DNA of 64,000 bases from Diplolepis rosae (taxonomy: Eukaryota > Arthropoda > Insecta > Hymenoptera > Diplolepididae), in contig JAPYXD010000581.1 of NCBI GenBank assembly GCA_030998225.1, positions 1 to 64,000 of the forward strand, written 5' to 3'. Of the stretch, positions 12,039 to 22,203 are shown in pieces. Positions within the stretch are counted from its first letter, which is position 1; every line of letters begins with the position of its first letter. A model generated the notes under the pieces. The model made no database searches and had not been told where the DNA came from. It saw nothing but the letters and a program-made list of their open reading frames with translations. Position numbers and translations under genes: made by a program.

Positions 12039-12049
12039 TGTAAGTAATT
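12039..12049. repeat. Target-site duplication, right copy (TGTAAGTAATT)
   Basis: Matches 9476-9486 exactly and marks the 5' (truncated) end of the minus-strand R1-like element. Confidence 0.85.
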
Positions 12050-12666
12050 AAGTATTACATGACCTTAAAATTTAAGTTAAACTTGAATTTTTATTTGAAA
12101 AAAATTTCAGAAATAAGATATAAGTGTACCATCATCATTTTGTGATAAATCATTGCAGCTACCAAAAGCAATCGAGTCCGGTTTTTCCGTGTGTTTTGGT
12201 TTCTTTGACGCTGGAACGATTGAACTTTTTTGGCTCGTAACTGAAAAACAGTTTTTTACTATCAGTTTTGATGGATTCCAAGTATTTTTATGTAATGTAT
12301 TTTTTAAATACCAAGTAAGTTATTTTCAAAATTAAATTTAAGAATTACCTTTTTTGGGAGATTCAATCGATAAATTTCGTTTAGCAGAGTTCTTCAGTAC
12401 TTCGGTTCTTTCGGGAGCATTTCCTCTGGAATTCCCACTAGAATCGACTTCTGTATAAATAAGAAAGTTCATATTAGATACATTTTATTTAAATTGGATT
12501 GAACTGACAATTAAATCGTCTTTTACTATGCCTGAGGTTAAATCTTTCCTTGTAGTTTTCTGGGGCTTTGGAGAACTAGTAGACCCATCTGAAATTGAAA
12601 TGAAATGTCAAGTACATTTTATTTAAATTAAAATAAATTGATAAGTAAATCTTTTTTCATTATACC

Positions 12667-12719
12667 TGAGGATGAATATTTCCTTAAATTTTTATGGCGC
12701 TTGGGAGAACTAGCAGATC
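12667..12719 (-). pseudogene. Dead duplicate of exon 4 of the DUF4806-like gene
   Basis: The minus strand reads GSASSPKRHKNLRKYSSSG, a clear sister of exon 4 at 12588-12532 (GSTSSPKPQKTTRKDLTSG). Its donor is normal (CAG|GTATAA), but the acceptor position that reads TTTCAG before exon 4 reads TTTCAA here, so it cannot splice in. It sits between exons 3 and 4. Confidence 0.6.
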
Positions 12720-13979
12720 CATTTGAAAATCAAATTAAATTTTAGGTAAAATTTATTCAAATTGAACTGAATTCACAAGTTTATTTTTTTTTACCACACC
12801 TAAAGTTCAGAATCCGGGCTAGATTTTCCTGCTGTCGTGCTTTCCACAGTTGATTGAGCGCATGATCGGTTAACAGCCTTTCACCCTGTGCATAGGTATC
12901 TGTAACATTCAAATAAATATTATGGTTATATTGTTTATTCAGGCAGTTTGCTTCGGCAAAAGACACTATAAAAATTAATTATCTACACATAAACGGATTT
13001 TTGTTAAACACAAAAAATTATTCAAATTATTACAAAGAAAACTAACTTGTTCCCTGCAAAATCTTTATTTCGTGTTCTTTCCATGACAAGTGAGGTTCAG
13101 TCTGTGTTTTTATTAACTCCTGCAACTTTTTCGCACCTTGATGTGGATAACGACATACGGGGAAAGATCCTGATTTGTCTATCCATTTCGATAGAAGCAA
13201 ATCCACGACTTTTTTGCCATCGTCGTCAACTTTGTTAACGAAGACAACGATTACGAATGATTTCTGAAGATACTTTAATGTCTAAGCAATAAAAAGGTCC
13301 TGTTCAGTTGACAGAAATAGATAATTGTTTTTTCATTGAATATTAAGGTGGCCACTCAGACTACACGGAAAAAATTAGTCGCTTAAAATTTAAGTTTTTC
13401 TGCGTACAAAGAAAGTCTGCTCCTTTATCGATTTACAAAAACGACTCTCGATAATTTAAATTTGAAATAATACAAAGCATTAGAAATAATAATTTCCTAA
13501 CAGATGAATTTAATATAAAACATTTGTAAATTCTGAAAAATTCAAATAAAAAATTAAACATTCAAAAGTAAAGTATTGTTAACTCAATAAAATTTAATAT
13601 ATTACAATTAAAAATTGTTTAGTTCCAAATTTAAATGATTCAAAATTGCAGAATTACAAATGAAAACCTTTTGTTAATATTTCAATGAAATATAAAATTT
13701 AATTTCAAACATTTTAATCTAAAAGCTATTTGAGCTTTCTATTTAAAATTAATTTATATAATTAATTTATACAAAACATGATCAGAAATCAATTTTATTC
13801 ACTAAAGTTAATATAAAAAAAACTGATCTCTTTAGTTTATACTTTTAACCAATGTTTTTTAACAAAAGTGTTCGTATAAAATATAAATGAACATCAAGAT
13901 AAGAATTATTAAAAAAGAAAGTGTGAAAATTATTTCAATACAATACGTAGAATATGTGAATTTACCAGAGAATCCATTG

Positions 13980-14049
13980 TTCCGGCACGTGACTAATCTC
14001 CTAAAGTCGTGATGCTAGATGACTTCGATCGTTTCTGCACTCTTGTATA
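13980..14049 (-). promoter_or_regulatory. Likely core promoter and 5' UTR of the DUF4806-like gene
   Basis: On the minus strand a TATACAA box (14049-14043) precedes the proposed ATG (13977-13975) by about 65 nt. An initiator-like AGTCATC lies about 30 nt downstream of the box. The ATG is followed after 12 coding bases by a GTAAAT donor. Inferred from spacing only. Confidence 0.35.
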
Positions 14050-14059
14050 GTTGCGGTGA

Positions 14060-16445
14060 ACACTTTTTTCATCAATTATTCATTAAACTTTTTGCGAACA
14101 TTTTTCCAAAAATAACTTTAAAAGAAACTGAAAATGTCTCACTGCATCAACGCGTTTAAAACAGATGAGCATCATCGGCACGACAAAAACAGCAGCGGCA
14201 ATGTCGATCCAATCAAACTCAAAATGTATATACTCAATAGACTTCATATATTTGAACAACTTAATAGTTGTAAATACTCTTTTTATTTAATACATTAATT
14301 TCTTCTCAATAAATAAAGAATGTACAGAATTTCGTACTATCTTTGTGAGATTTTTTTAAATTCTACCATAAATATATACATTCTGAGGGAAAGATACTCA
14401 AAATTATGAAAACATTTATTATAGAGGTTTATTAAATTGTACTTTCACAGTTTTAATAATTCTTTTCCGTTTAAATATGTAACGTAGTTTTTCGCTCTCT
14501 ATAACTTGCCACGCGCAACCACGGCACTTCGTACCAGGACTACCTGTTTAGCTCCAAAGCTACTAAAAGTTGTGCCAGGCGCCAGGCCTTTCTTGGGCCA
14601 GTTCGTGGTGCTGCACTCTGCTGCAAAGCAAAGCTACTAAATAGATAATCTTAAAATTTCCAGGTATCCAACTCAACCTTAATTCGTCCTAATACGAAGT
14701 ATACTGGGAGTGCCGCCAGCTCAGCCCCTTTATCTGGATAATGGTAGAGGAGGGGGTTACTAACTACCTGAAATAAGACTCGTGATTTTATAAAAATTAG
14801 TAGTAGATTAACAATTTATTTTCAAATCTTTTACTGTCATATAATATACAAAAATAAAGATTCTGTCATACAATCATGCAGCGACGCGAGTTGGCTGGTT
14901 GAGGGGTCGCAACAAAGCTTTATAAGGGGAACAACAACAAAAGTTTTGAGAAAAAAAGGGGGTGACACCCAACAGAAAAAGAAGGGGGGGGGGTGTAAGA
15001 GCAGTTTGCTTTCGAACAAATAAAACCAGGGGAGGGCACCTAACAGTCTCGGAAAATCTCGCGAATCACAGAATTTATAATTTAGCAACGGAGCTGGTGA
15101 GGGGGGAGAACTCGTTTCGCCAGAAATGCTCCAGGGCTAGTCACTAACACTTTATAATTATCCAGAGTCTAGCGGGGAAATCTCAAAAACGTGCACGGGC
15201 CTATATTATTATTCCAAAAAAAAGGATGTTCAAATACTCCACTCAAAGGTACGTGCCGCGGGGATTCCGTCGCAAGAAAATAATAATTGAATTCGAAACT
15301 TTCTCTTTTCACTCACTCAATTCACGCAATTCCTTTTTAATTTCCGAAGCGTCGACGCAGTTTTTTGTAACGTTATTTATACAGTTATTTCTTCTCTCAC
15401 TCCTTTTTCCAACAATCCTTCCCCGGAACTCTCCAACAAATCTTTTCTTTACTGTCTCCAACAATCCTCCTTTTCTTCCAAAATTCTCCTCAAAATCGCT
15501 CTCAAAGATTAGAGGCTGTTACTGTCACACGCCAGCCAGCAACCAACAGAATGCTTCCCGCCTGACGTGACAAGTTCTGCTTCCGCCCAAATATATTCCT
15601 CGTCTCCACCGTTAGGATTATCACAAGGCGAGTTCACACTCGTGCGTCGTTGAGTTTCTCGGGATTCATCGACTAAAGGTTACTCCACAACGTATATCTC
15701 AGAGAGATTATCCAAGTCGGCCATTTTCCGTTAACTATGGGGTGGGTTCTCAAAACGTTATATTATAATTAATCAACCCCCTTTCTCAACTAGAACCTGC
15801 CAAGTTTCTAGAACAGGGTCGAGTCGTCATCCAAATGTACCTAATTTCCAGCCCGTGTGCGCATCTGGTATTTACCTTGAGTCTTGAACAGGGCTGGGTC
15901 GTGGCGGATCCGTACTCCGCCAGGTTGGAGTCGCATGTCGTGTTTGACCTCCCTAGTAGTTTGGCACATGGCAAGAGTCACGGATGGGGTTGTACAGTCC
16001 CCATCCTTATCCGCACTCACATGCTGTAACTACTTAAAGGGCTCTGCAGCCCCGCTACTTTTCTCCGCCAAGTTGGAATCCCGAATATCTTCCCGGAATC
16101 ATAACTTGGACCATCGCCCGAGGCCTTCGGTAATGGTCCAATATCAATTGGGCGTTAAAAGCCCGAAATATATCTCAAAATTCATGTGTCTATGTGTCTA
16201 TTACTGTATGACAGGGAGTAGTGCTAACTTCGACTTCTTTATCACGTAGGGGTTGTGGATTGCCTATATGTCCTCTAATTGGTCTCTTCGACGAACGTGT
16301 AACCCATTTTGGATGCCATCTTGACTCTGCACTTCTCACTTGTCCAACGTAGTTGTGTCTTCTCTCAAGGTGTGTCTCAAGTGATGTTTTTAACAAAAAT
16401 TAACAAAATTTCAATGGTTTCACATAACATTTGATAAATTAACGC
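14060..16445. other. Noncoding stretch with GC-rich, retroelement-like patches; unresolved
   Basis: Base composition changes abruptly several times (14500-14760, 14870-15150, 15500-16170), and G runs occur near 14988. The text looks like decayed retroelement or LTR sequence (for example 15880-16170), but no conserved protein motif, terminal repeat or target duplication could be fixed. Short frames here have no recognisable domain. Confidence 0.35.
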
Positions 16446-16474
16446 AATTTTTCCAGTCCTGGAGCAACTTTCGA

Positions 16475-16590
16475 CTTAATATCCGTAACGAGTCGTAAAT
16501 CGGTATGTTACCGGAAGTTAAGTAATCTTACTCAAGACCGATTTAAACTGACAAGATAACCCTCGGCAACCATCCAATTCCGTTCTTACA
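16475..16590 (+). pseudogene. Possible degenerate 5S-rRNA-like sequence
   Basis: The run TTACCGGAAGTTAAGTAA, followed by CAAGACCGATTTAAACTGA, GATAACCCTCGGCAACC, follows the order and spacing of the 5S internal control region (ACCGAAGTTAAGCA...GGATGGGTGACC...GGGAACACC). Many positions differ, so it would be a pseudogene or a 5S-derived SINE head rather than a functional gene. Confidence 0.3.
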
Positions 16591-16639
16591 CATCTGTCAC
16601 GGCGGAAATACGCATTACGGCCATCTTGTGATGTGCAAA

Positions 16640-17115
16640 AATTTTGCAACATCACAAATAACATTTCTATCAATAGAGCGTATGGAAGAATATTGTGAAA
16701 ATCATTTTATAAAAAAATAGAAATAATTACGCGTATTTATTGTTATTAAGAATTATGTATAAATTGTTAATAACTCTGTCACAAAAATTCCGCTGAATAT
16801 TTACGTAACTGATGAACGAGAAAAATAATCTTATTAATTAACGCATACTTTTAAAACATGAAGTAATTTCAACCTTTAAATTGAAAATTCGGTTTCATTA
16901 TGATATTTTTGAAACCTTAAACTTTTTATTTATAAACTTTAAATAAAACAATTCTGTGAATTACCAACTACACGTTTAGGAAATTTACTGTTACGAGTAA
17001 ACCGTAAATGAAGACATAAATAAATAAAATGTGTAATAAATTAAGTGAAATATTTGAATGATATTTCACTTAATTTAAAAGAACGACGAAAAGTTCATTT
17101 GCGCTTCTCGTAACC

Positions 17116-17157
<42 letters not shown>

Positions 17158-19335
17158 TATGTGTATGTGTGTATGTGTGCAGGTGTATGTATGTATGTAT
17201 CGACACGACAATGTACAAGGGGATGGATAGATGCAATAATTATTATAAGAAATTAAATTGTGAAATAAGAGAATGAAAGAACGATGCACACAGGTAGGTA
17301 GGATAAGGATAGAGAAGAAAGCAGAAGAAGGGAAAGGGGAAAGAATCGAAACGATTCTACGAGCACACACGTGAACTTAATGGTTTTGAACGCGCGTGAA
17401 CCCTTGCGGCGACGCCATGATAACCTTACGTCCGCCGTAAGCAGCTTACGCTCATCCGTACGCACCTACTCTAGCGATTCCTAGGCATGTTAGAAACCAC
17501 TTACTGAGTTCTTGATCGCTGGCATCGATGTTATATGCAAAATAACATCTTTTAAATCAATATCCCTACCTGGAATCCACTAAATACCTTCCTGTAAATC
17601 AAAATTAATTTAAAAAACTTGGACAACGAAATATCGTTAGCCAGTGAGTGACATATTGCCATAAAACCTGAACCAACATTTTCCTGAAAATATGAGAAAT
17701 TGTTAAGGTATCAGGCCCTAAATTAAAAATATAAACATATAAAATTCTGGAGTTAGAAAAATCCAGGAATCATTATAAATTGATAAAATGGCCAAGTCAA
17801 CAAAAAATTCTCACTTGGCAACAGACGAAAGAAATTTCGAAGCTACCAAGTATTTGGTGAGTCCAGTGTCAGCACAAATTCCTTTCCCATGGAAATCACG
17901 CCACTTGGAAATAATTCTAAGTCATCATTATTCCCCACCTGAATAACATCGATGCGAGTCGACAAGGTAAATTAATACGAAATCAAAATTGCAGTCTGAC
18001 GAGCTTCTTACTCCGGGTAAGAACTCTAGAGAGCAAAACACGGATCTTTGCTTTTGCCCGTCCGCGGTTCGGAACAAACGTGTTGTCAGGAATCGACAAA
18101 GTTGGTCAAAGTACACACCCTTGGGCGGACGTAAATAATTTCAAAATCTTTCCTCCGACGAAAGCCGTTCACGAGGTTGTCGCGCTAAAAAATATCTACC
18201 GTATTTTTACCACTACGCTTCGCGCCAAAATAATATTTTGAGTGCGTCTGTGGTCGGTCAGCCGCAAGAGTTGATTGTGCGCGCACAGCCTGGCGCTGAA
18301 AAACAAAAATTCCAAAAAATAATCCTGTCGTCGAACCTCAAAACGACGAGAAGATATTTTTCGAGGAGCCGTATTAAGATTATAAACAATTAAAAGTGAA
18401 GAAAGAAAACAATTTAAAAGCACTGTTTTCTTTCTGGTTCAAAACCATCCGCCTTTTAATTTTTATAAAATTAACAAGGCCAGAGTGTCGAAAGTTCGTG
18501 CGTGTGTGTTTGTTGCGACCGCGTGCAATTGGTGAAAAGGACAAACAAGAGTGACTAGTTTTAGTCACGCTCAACAAAGTTTTTCTGAAGCCCAGTGCGT
18601 CAGGAAAATTAAGGGTGACGTCGAAGGCAGCCTTCTTCTCCAGCCCTTATCCTACCGACTGGTAGAATTAATAACTTCGGACTGGTAAGCTGTATCGTAC
18701 GATTTTAGAAACTATTTTGTTTATAATCAATTATAGTAAAACCTTCCGATCGAAATTCACCAAAATAAATTTCAGCACTCTTTCAAAATTTTCATTCGGT
18801 AGCAGGTCAGGATTAGGGAAAAACACCGGGAAGCGATCCCGCTTAAAAATAAAAAAGGGACACGTAAGTGTCATACAGTTTGGACGACCTCCGCGTACAC
18901 CTTGTCATCTTTGAAATAAATGTTGATATATTATTTATAATATTAATAATTTATTTATTTCCCACACCTACCATCCGTACGTAACATTTACTAAGTAAGT
19001 CGATCCTTCAACAATTATACGAAAGCATTTTCGTACGATTAATCCCATAGAATATTCGCTTACCCGTGTAGAAATTGCCAAATGATTGCCCTATTACAAG
19101 TTTGGCTCTAACTTAGAAAATTATTATTTGGCCACAACATGGCGAATGTCTTAGATGTGGGATGAAGCTAAACTTGATCCTTGTTCAGTAGTTGTTGCGA
19201 TTACAGTGCCATCTATTTACTTTGTCTCTGCTCGTGTTTTCAGATGGCCTCCAGTCTTGAACCCGGGTGCTTTGTATTTTATGTTTAGGTTATGTTCGAG
19301 AGTGTATGCATTTAATTTCTGTGTGTGCTAATTAT
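16640..19335. other. Noncoding stretch with microsatellite; no gene recognised
   Basis: Mostly AT-rich with GC-richer patches at 17380-17480, 18010-18300 and 18490-18660. No conserved protein motif was seen. Contains the TA/GT microsatellite described separately. Confidence 0.45.
17118..17202. repeat. Compound microsatellite (TA)n then (GT/GTAT)n
   Basis: About 37 bp of pure TA repeats (17118-17154) run into TGTGTATG and GTATGTATGTAT units up to about 17202. Confidence 0.95.
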
Positions 19336-19554
19336 ATGCCTAAAATAAAGAGCTCTCGACGAGTCCGGAGCAATCGCGCGATATTTAAACCTAGAAGAGT
19401 AAGCAACGAAGACGACAGTAAGGAAATCAAATTTGTAGATTAGACTTTGAATCTATCATTTTAGAAGTTGGAATAAAGTGTTACATTTTTTTAAAATTTT
19501 AATTACTTCTTTGACACTTTTATTTTTAATATATAAAAAAGATATAGATGCAGA

Positions 19555-19570
19555 TGATAAAGAAGAATTT
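19555..19570. repeat. Target-site duplication, left copy (16 bp, one mismatch)
   Basis: TGATAAAGAAGAATTT here versus TGATGAAGAAGAATTT at 22005-22020; 15 of 16 bases agree. The T run that follows is the element's poly(A) tail on the other strand. Confidence 0.8.
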
Positions 19571-19971
19571 TTTTTTTTTGTGAGGAGGAAAAATGGCGAA
19601 ATCTTTTATAGACGTTGTACAGGACTCTCCTAGGACGGGTCTAGGCATACCCGTTAAAAACAAAAAACCCCCTCTCACGAACCAATACACCGCCCGCGGA
19701 CCCGCCTTTCGGCTTTAAACTTCGCCGGCAGTTGGTTCCAGCTTAAAGTCGCGTACGACTCTTCTGTCGTCCGTTCGCCCGGGACTCCCATCCGCGGGCA
19801 CACGCCCTTTAAGCAGGCCGGCTAGTCGCGTCAACCAGGAAAGGAATAAGAAGATTCCTCCCCCGGTCGACGCGAAGAGCCAAGGCCACCCAAGACGCAG
19901 GACCGCGGGTGTAGGCCCCGATGCGATTTCTCCTGGCCCCCATTGTTGCCGCGCTCTGCACGTCCATCGAG

Positions 19972-20405
19972 CTACCTCGTTTTCATCACCAAGGTGACGA
20001 ATGACTCGATAAGCATCCATATCTGTTCAGACTGGAGCATGAGAGAGACCATCGTGTCAGGAGTGAGTTGTGCGCCCACTGCCAGACCGACAGCGTCCCT
20101 TTCCGCGCCCCACCTGGCACAGACAAAGAGTGTGTGCTCTGCATTTTCCACAAGGGAACCGCACTAGCGGCACGACTCATCTTCTCTTTTCTTGAAGCGC
20201 TTCAGGTACGCATTAAAGCAACCATGGCCCGAAAGCGCTTGTGCCAGGTAAAAGCCGACTTGACCGTGCTTTCTATCCAGCCAGGTGGCGATCTCCGGGA
20301 TCAGACGATGTGTCCATCTCCCGGTTTCGTCACCATGCCAACTCGTCTGCCATTTCTCGACGAGTTTGCGCCTTCCATTCTTGCGCAGCGTAAGTTGGCG
20401 ATATG
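19972..20405 (-). pseudogene. ORF2 C-terminal domain of the second R1-like element
   Basis: Reads LVEKWQTSWHGDETGRWTHR, LIPEIATWLDRKHGQVGFYL, AQALSGHGCFNAYLKRF, then a CCHC-type zinc motif (ESCR-stop-CGSLVENAEHTLFVCARW) and ends ...LVMKTR at 19972. This is the characteristic post-RT tail of R1-clade ORF2. One in-frame TAG at 20166-20164 replaces the residue between the two cysteines of the zinc motif. Confidence 0.8.
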
Positions 20406-20409
20406 CCGC

Positions 20410-20848
20410 CCTTCCCTTTCTTGGGAAGCCGATCTTCGGGGGGAGAAGGAGCAACCCTCTTCTCCCCCTTTGTCAGCTTTTTTGTAGTATCTCCCAGAGA
20501 CGCAGAGCGCAGTCTCCGGAAGATACCCATCTTTTTGGAGGCGGGGTGGGATTCCATCCTTTTCTGGATTTCCACCCCGCTCTCTAGTATGCACTTGTGG
20601 GTGTTGAGCGTTCCGCTCAACACCTTTGTAGCCTCACTGACACTGTCCTTAACATGGCCAGGGTTATTTCTTAGCATACCCTGCTGGATAACGCTGTGAG
20701 CCCTGGCCAACCTCTCCATTTTCTTACTTTGCTCCTTCAGGAGCTGAAGGACGTCTTTCCATCCCTCCGCCCCTGCAGAAGTGTGTGAGGGCGTGTCTGG
20801 CGCCTTCACCTCTTCACCTCCTTTATTTTCGTTAGAATTTATATTCAT
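20410..20848 (-). pseudogene. ORF1 (gag-like) N-terminal part of the second R1-like element
   Basis: Starts MNINSNENKGGEEVKA at 20848 and runs in one open frame through WKDVLQLLKEQSKKMERLA and VAPSPPEDRLPKKGKGG. It is hydrophilic with a helical stretch typical of R1-type ORF1 N-termini. The frame continues past the deletion junction in a meaningless frame to a stop at 20330. The zinc knuckles are absent because of the deletion. Confidence 0.7.
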
Positions 20849-22004
20849 AAACTTCGTGTTTTAAGACAGTTCGCCCATCATGGGAGCCCTACCGCAGTAG
20901 GGCTACTATCCCCGCCTGCATAGATCCCTAGTTATGTGCGCCGAAACCGAGAAGCGGCTTATCGGATGGTCGATCCTATCGGCAGATTAAATGAAGCTAG
21001 TTAAAAGGTTACGGGATAGGCCCGCGCCATAATGATGCTAAAGGTTTAACGTCACCCCTATCGACCGAGCGGTGCCGGGTCCTCCCCGACACCTGACCCG
21101 GACTTCAGGGTAGACGGTGTGCGATTTATCCTACGCAGCGTCGGATATAAGGAAATACTGACCAGGTAATCCTTCATTCCTACGCCCGGGCGTCCATAAT
21201 TTCAACCCCGAAATTGGATCCAGACAGTAGAAACGTGAGCGGTTTTCCCATTTTAACATGTGGTTTCACGGGATCTTTGCCCTTCGCGGCCGAACACCGG
21301 AGGGACTTACATTTACCCATATTACCTCCACAGAGGTAAGATACTGACATCGCTTCTTACCCTGATCGGGAGGTTACTACTCCTCCCTTGGCTAGTCTAT
21401 CGGGAATATCCACCAGGCGCCGGCCGCAGTCCATTCACTCGGCAACGCATTCGTACTGGTATGTATGGGTGTCGGTATCGTGCATGTGGTTGTGATGTTA
21501 CCGCGAGAAGGGTAGGAGGGAAGTTCAGCGTCACCGCCGTATGCGCATTTGGATTGATACCCCGATTAAGAGGCCCCCTCCATTCATACTGTTTCCACTC
21601 ATGCGGCATCAAGGAACCTGTTCAAGGTCCCCTGATGCTTTTTGCTCCACACCGCGTCCTCACGCGCTTGAAGGTTGAGGAGAGACCATTCAAACGCGTG
21701 TGCCCGGCAGGCCCACCGCTAGGGAAAGCCTGTCTATAAGACTCCCTTGACGGCCATCCTGACGGCGACAGCCCAGCTGCTGGCAGAGTCCTTTCGGTTA
21801 CTACCGTTAGCGGGCTGCAGGACGCGTATTCTCCGTGCATGGCCTCACACATTCCTCTGGGTGAGATGCTGCCCTCCTGCGAAACGCCGTCTCGGGTATT
21901 GGTTGTGTTGCATTCAGTGTCGCTGTTAGTATGTAGTGTCATGTTGCTGTCTGTGTGTCCCCTCCTCCTTTCGCATCCGGGCTTGGGACCGGCAATGGCG
22001 GAGT

Positions 22005-22020
22005 TGATGAAGAAGAATTT
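22005..22020. repeat. Target-site duplication, right copy
   Basis: TGATGAAGAAGAATTT, matching 19555-19570 at 15 of 16 positions. Confidence 0.8.
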
Positions 22021-22203
22021 GAATCAGAGGTTATACATGTTGATAAAGTACCTGGTTTATTTCCTATTTCAATTCAGCAGAAGGCTGAAGCCGAAATACA
22101 AACTGTTGACTCAGATGAAGTTCCTGAACAAGTTAACTGGAAAATATCATGATTGAAGACCAAAATCTAATTAACAATGTACTTGAATCCACCACAGACT
22201 CAG

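Larger units (their letters stand above)
8371..13977 (-). pseudogene. DUF4806-like multi-exon gene, damaged
   Basis: Exons on the minus strand with matching splice signals and phases: 13977-13966 (ATG, MDSL), 13263-13047, 12965-12795, 12588-12532, 12450-12349, 12240-12130, 9127-8831, 8579-8371. The N-terminal exon (VVDLLLSKWIDKSG; LSWKEHEIKILQG) resembles the WLN...W..Y domain that precedes DUF4806 in insect proteins. Middle exons are Ser/Lys-rich linker. Exon 7 (LDFQLPICDFETFKTFDTT) and exon 8 (MGKEVQLEYTATGRKVKG, then LSRAVDREGGKKER) match the DUF4806 core and tail as I recall the family. Damage: exon 7 changes frame once, at an A5 run near 8983. In exon 8 the two conserved halves are in different frames, implying an internal deletion. 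A retrotransposon occupies intron 6. Function of the family unknown. Family call is recognition, not a search. Confidence 0.65.
19571..22004 (-). mobile_element. R1-clade retrotransposon with full 5' region but missing endonuclease and RT
   Basis: About 2.4 kb on the minus strand, ending in a poly(A) tail (T run at 19568-19579) and flanked by a 16-bp target duplication. It has a long GC-rich 5' leader (about 22004-20849), the start of ORF1 (20848 to about 20410), then directly the C-terminal end of ORF2 (about 20405-19972). The rest of ORF1, the endonuclease and the RT are gone. It is a non-autonomous internal-deletion derivative of a family related to the one at 9487-12038. Confidence 0.85.
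19336..22203 (+). pseudogene. Small host gene split by a retrotransposon in exon 2
   Basis: Exon 1 (19336-19417) begins ATGCCTAAAATAAAG and encodes a basic start (MPKIKSSRRVRSNRAIFKPR) ending ...SNEDD. It is followed by an ACA|GTAAGG donor in phase 1. An acceptor (TATAAAAAAG) at 19541 opens exon 2, whose frame fits: IDADD up to the insertion, then DEEEFESEVIHVDKVPGLF and AEAEIQTVDSDEVPEQ after it at 22006. One frameshift follows at about 22139, after which IEDQNLINNVLESTTDS leads to a CAG|GTAAGA donor at 22204. Reading straight across the target duplication keeps the acidic frame, which is the strongest evidence for a real exon. Later exons were not found. No domain recognised. Confidence 0.5.

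Noticed and set aside
17095..17370. 91-codon minus-strand frame with Ile/Tyr/His/Thr repeats
   Set aside because: Runs through the TA/GT microsatellite; composition follows the repeat.
21260..21739. 159-codon plus-strand frame in GC-rich DNA
   Set aside because: Lies antisense to the 5' leader of the minus-strand R1-like element; GC-rich DNA has few stops. No motif.
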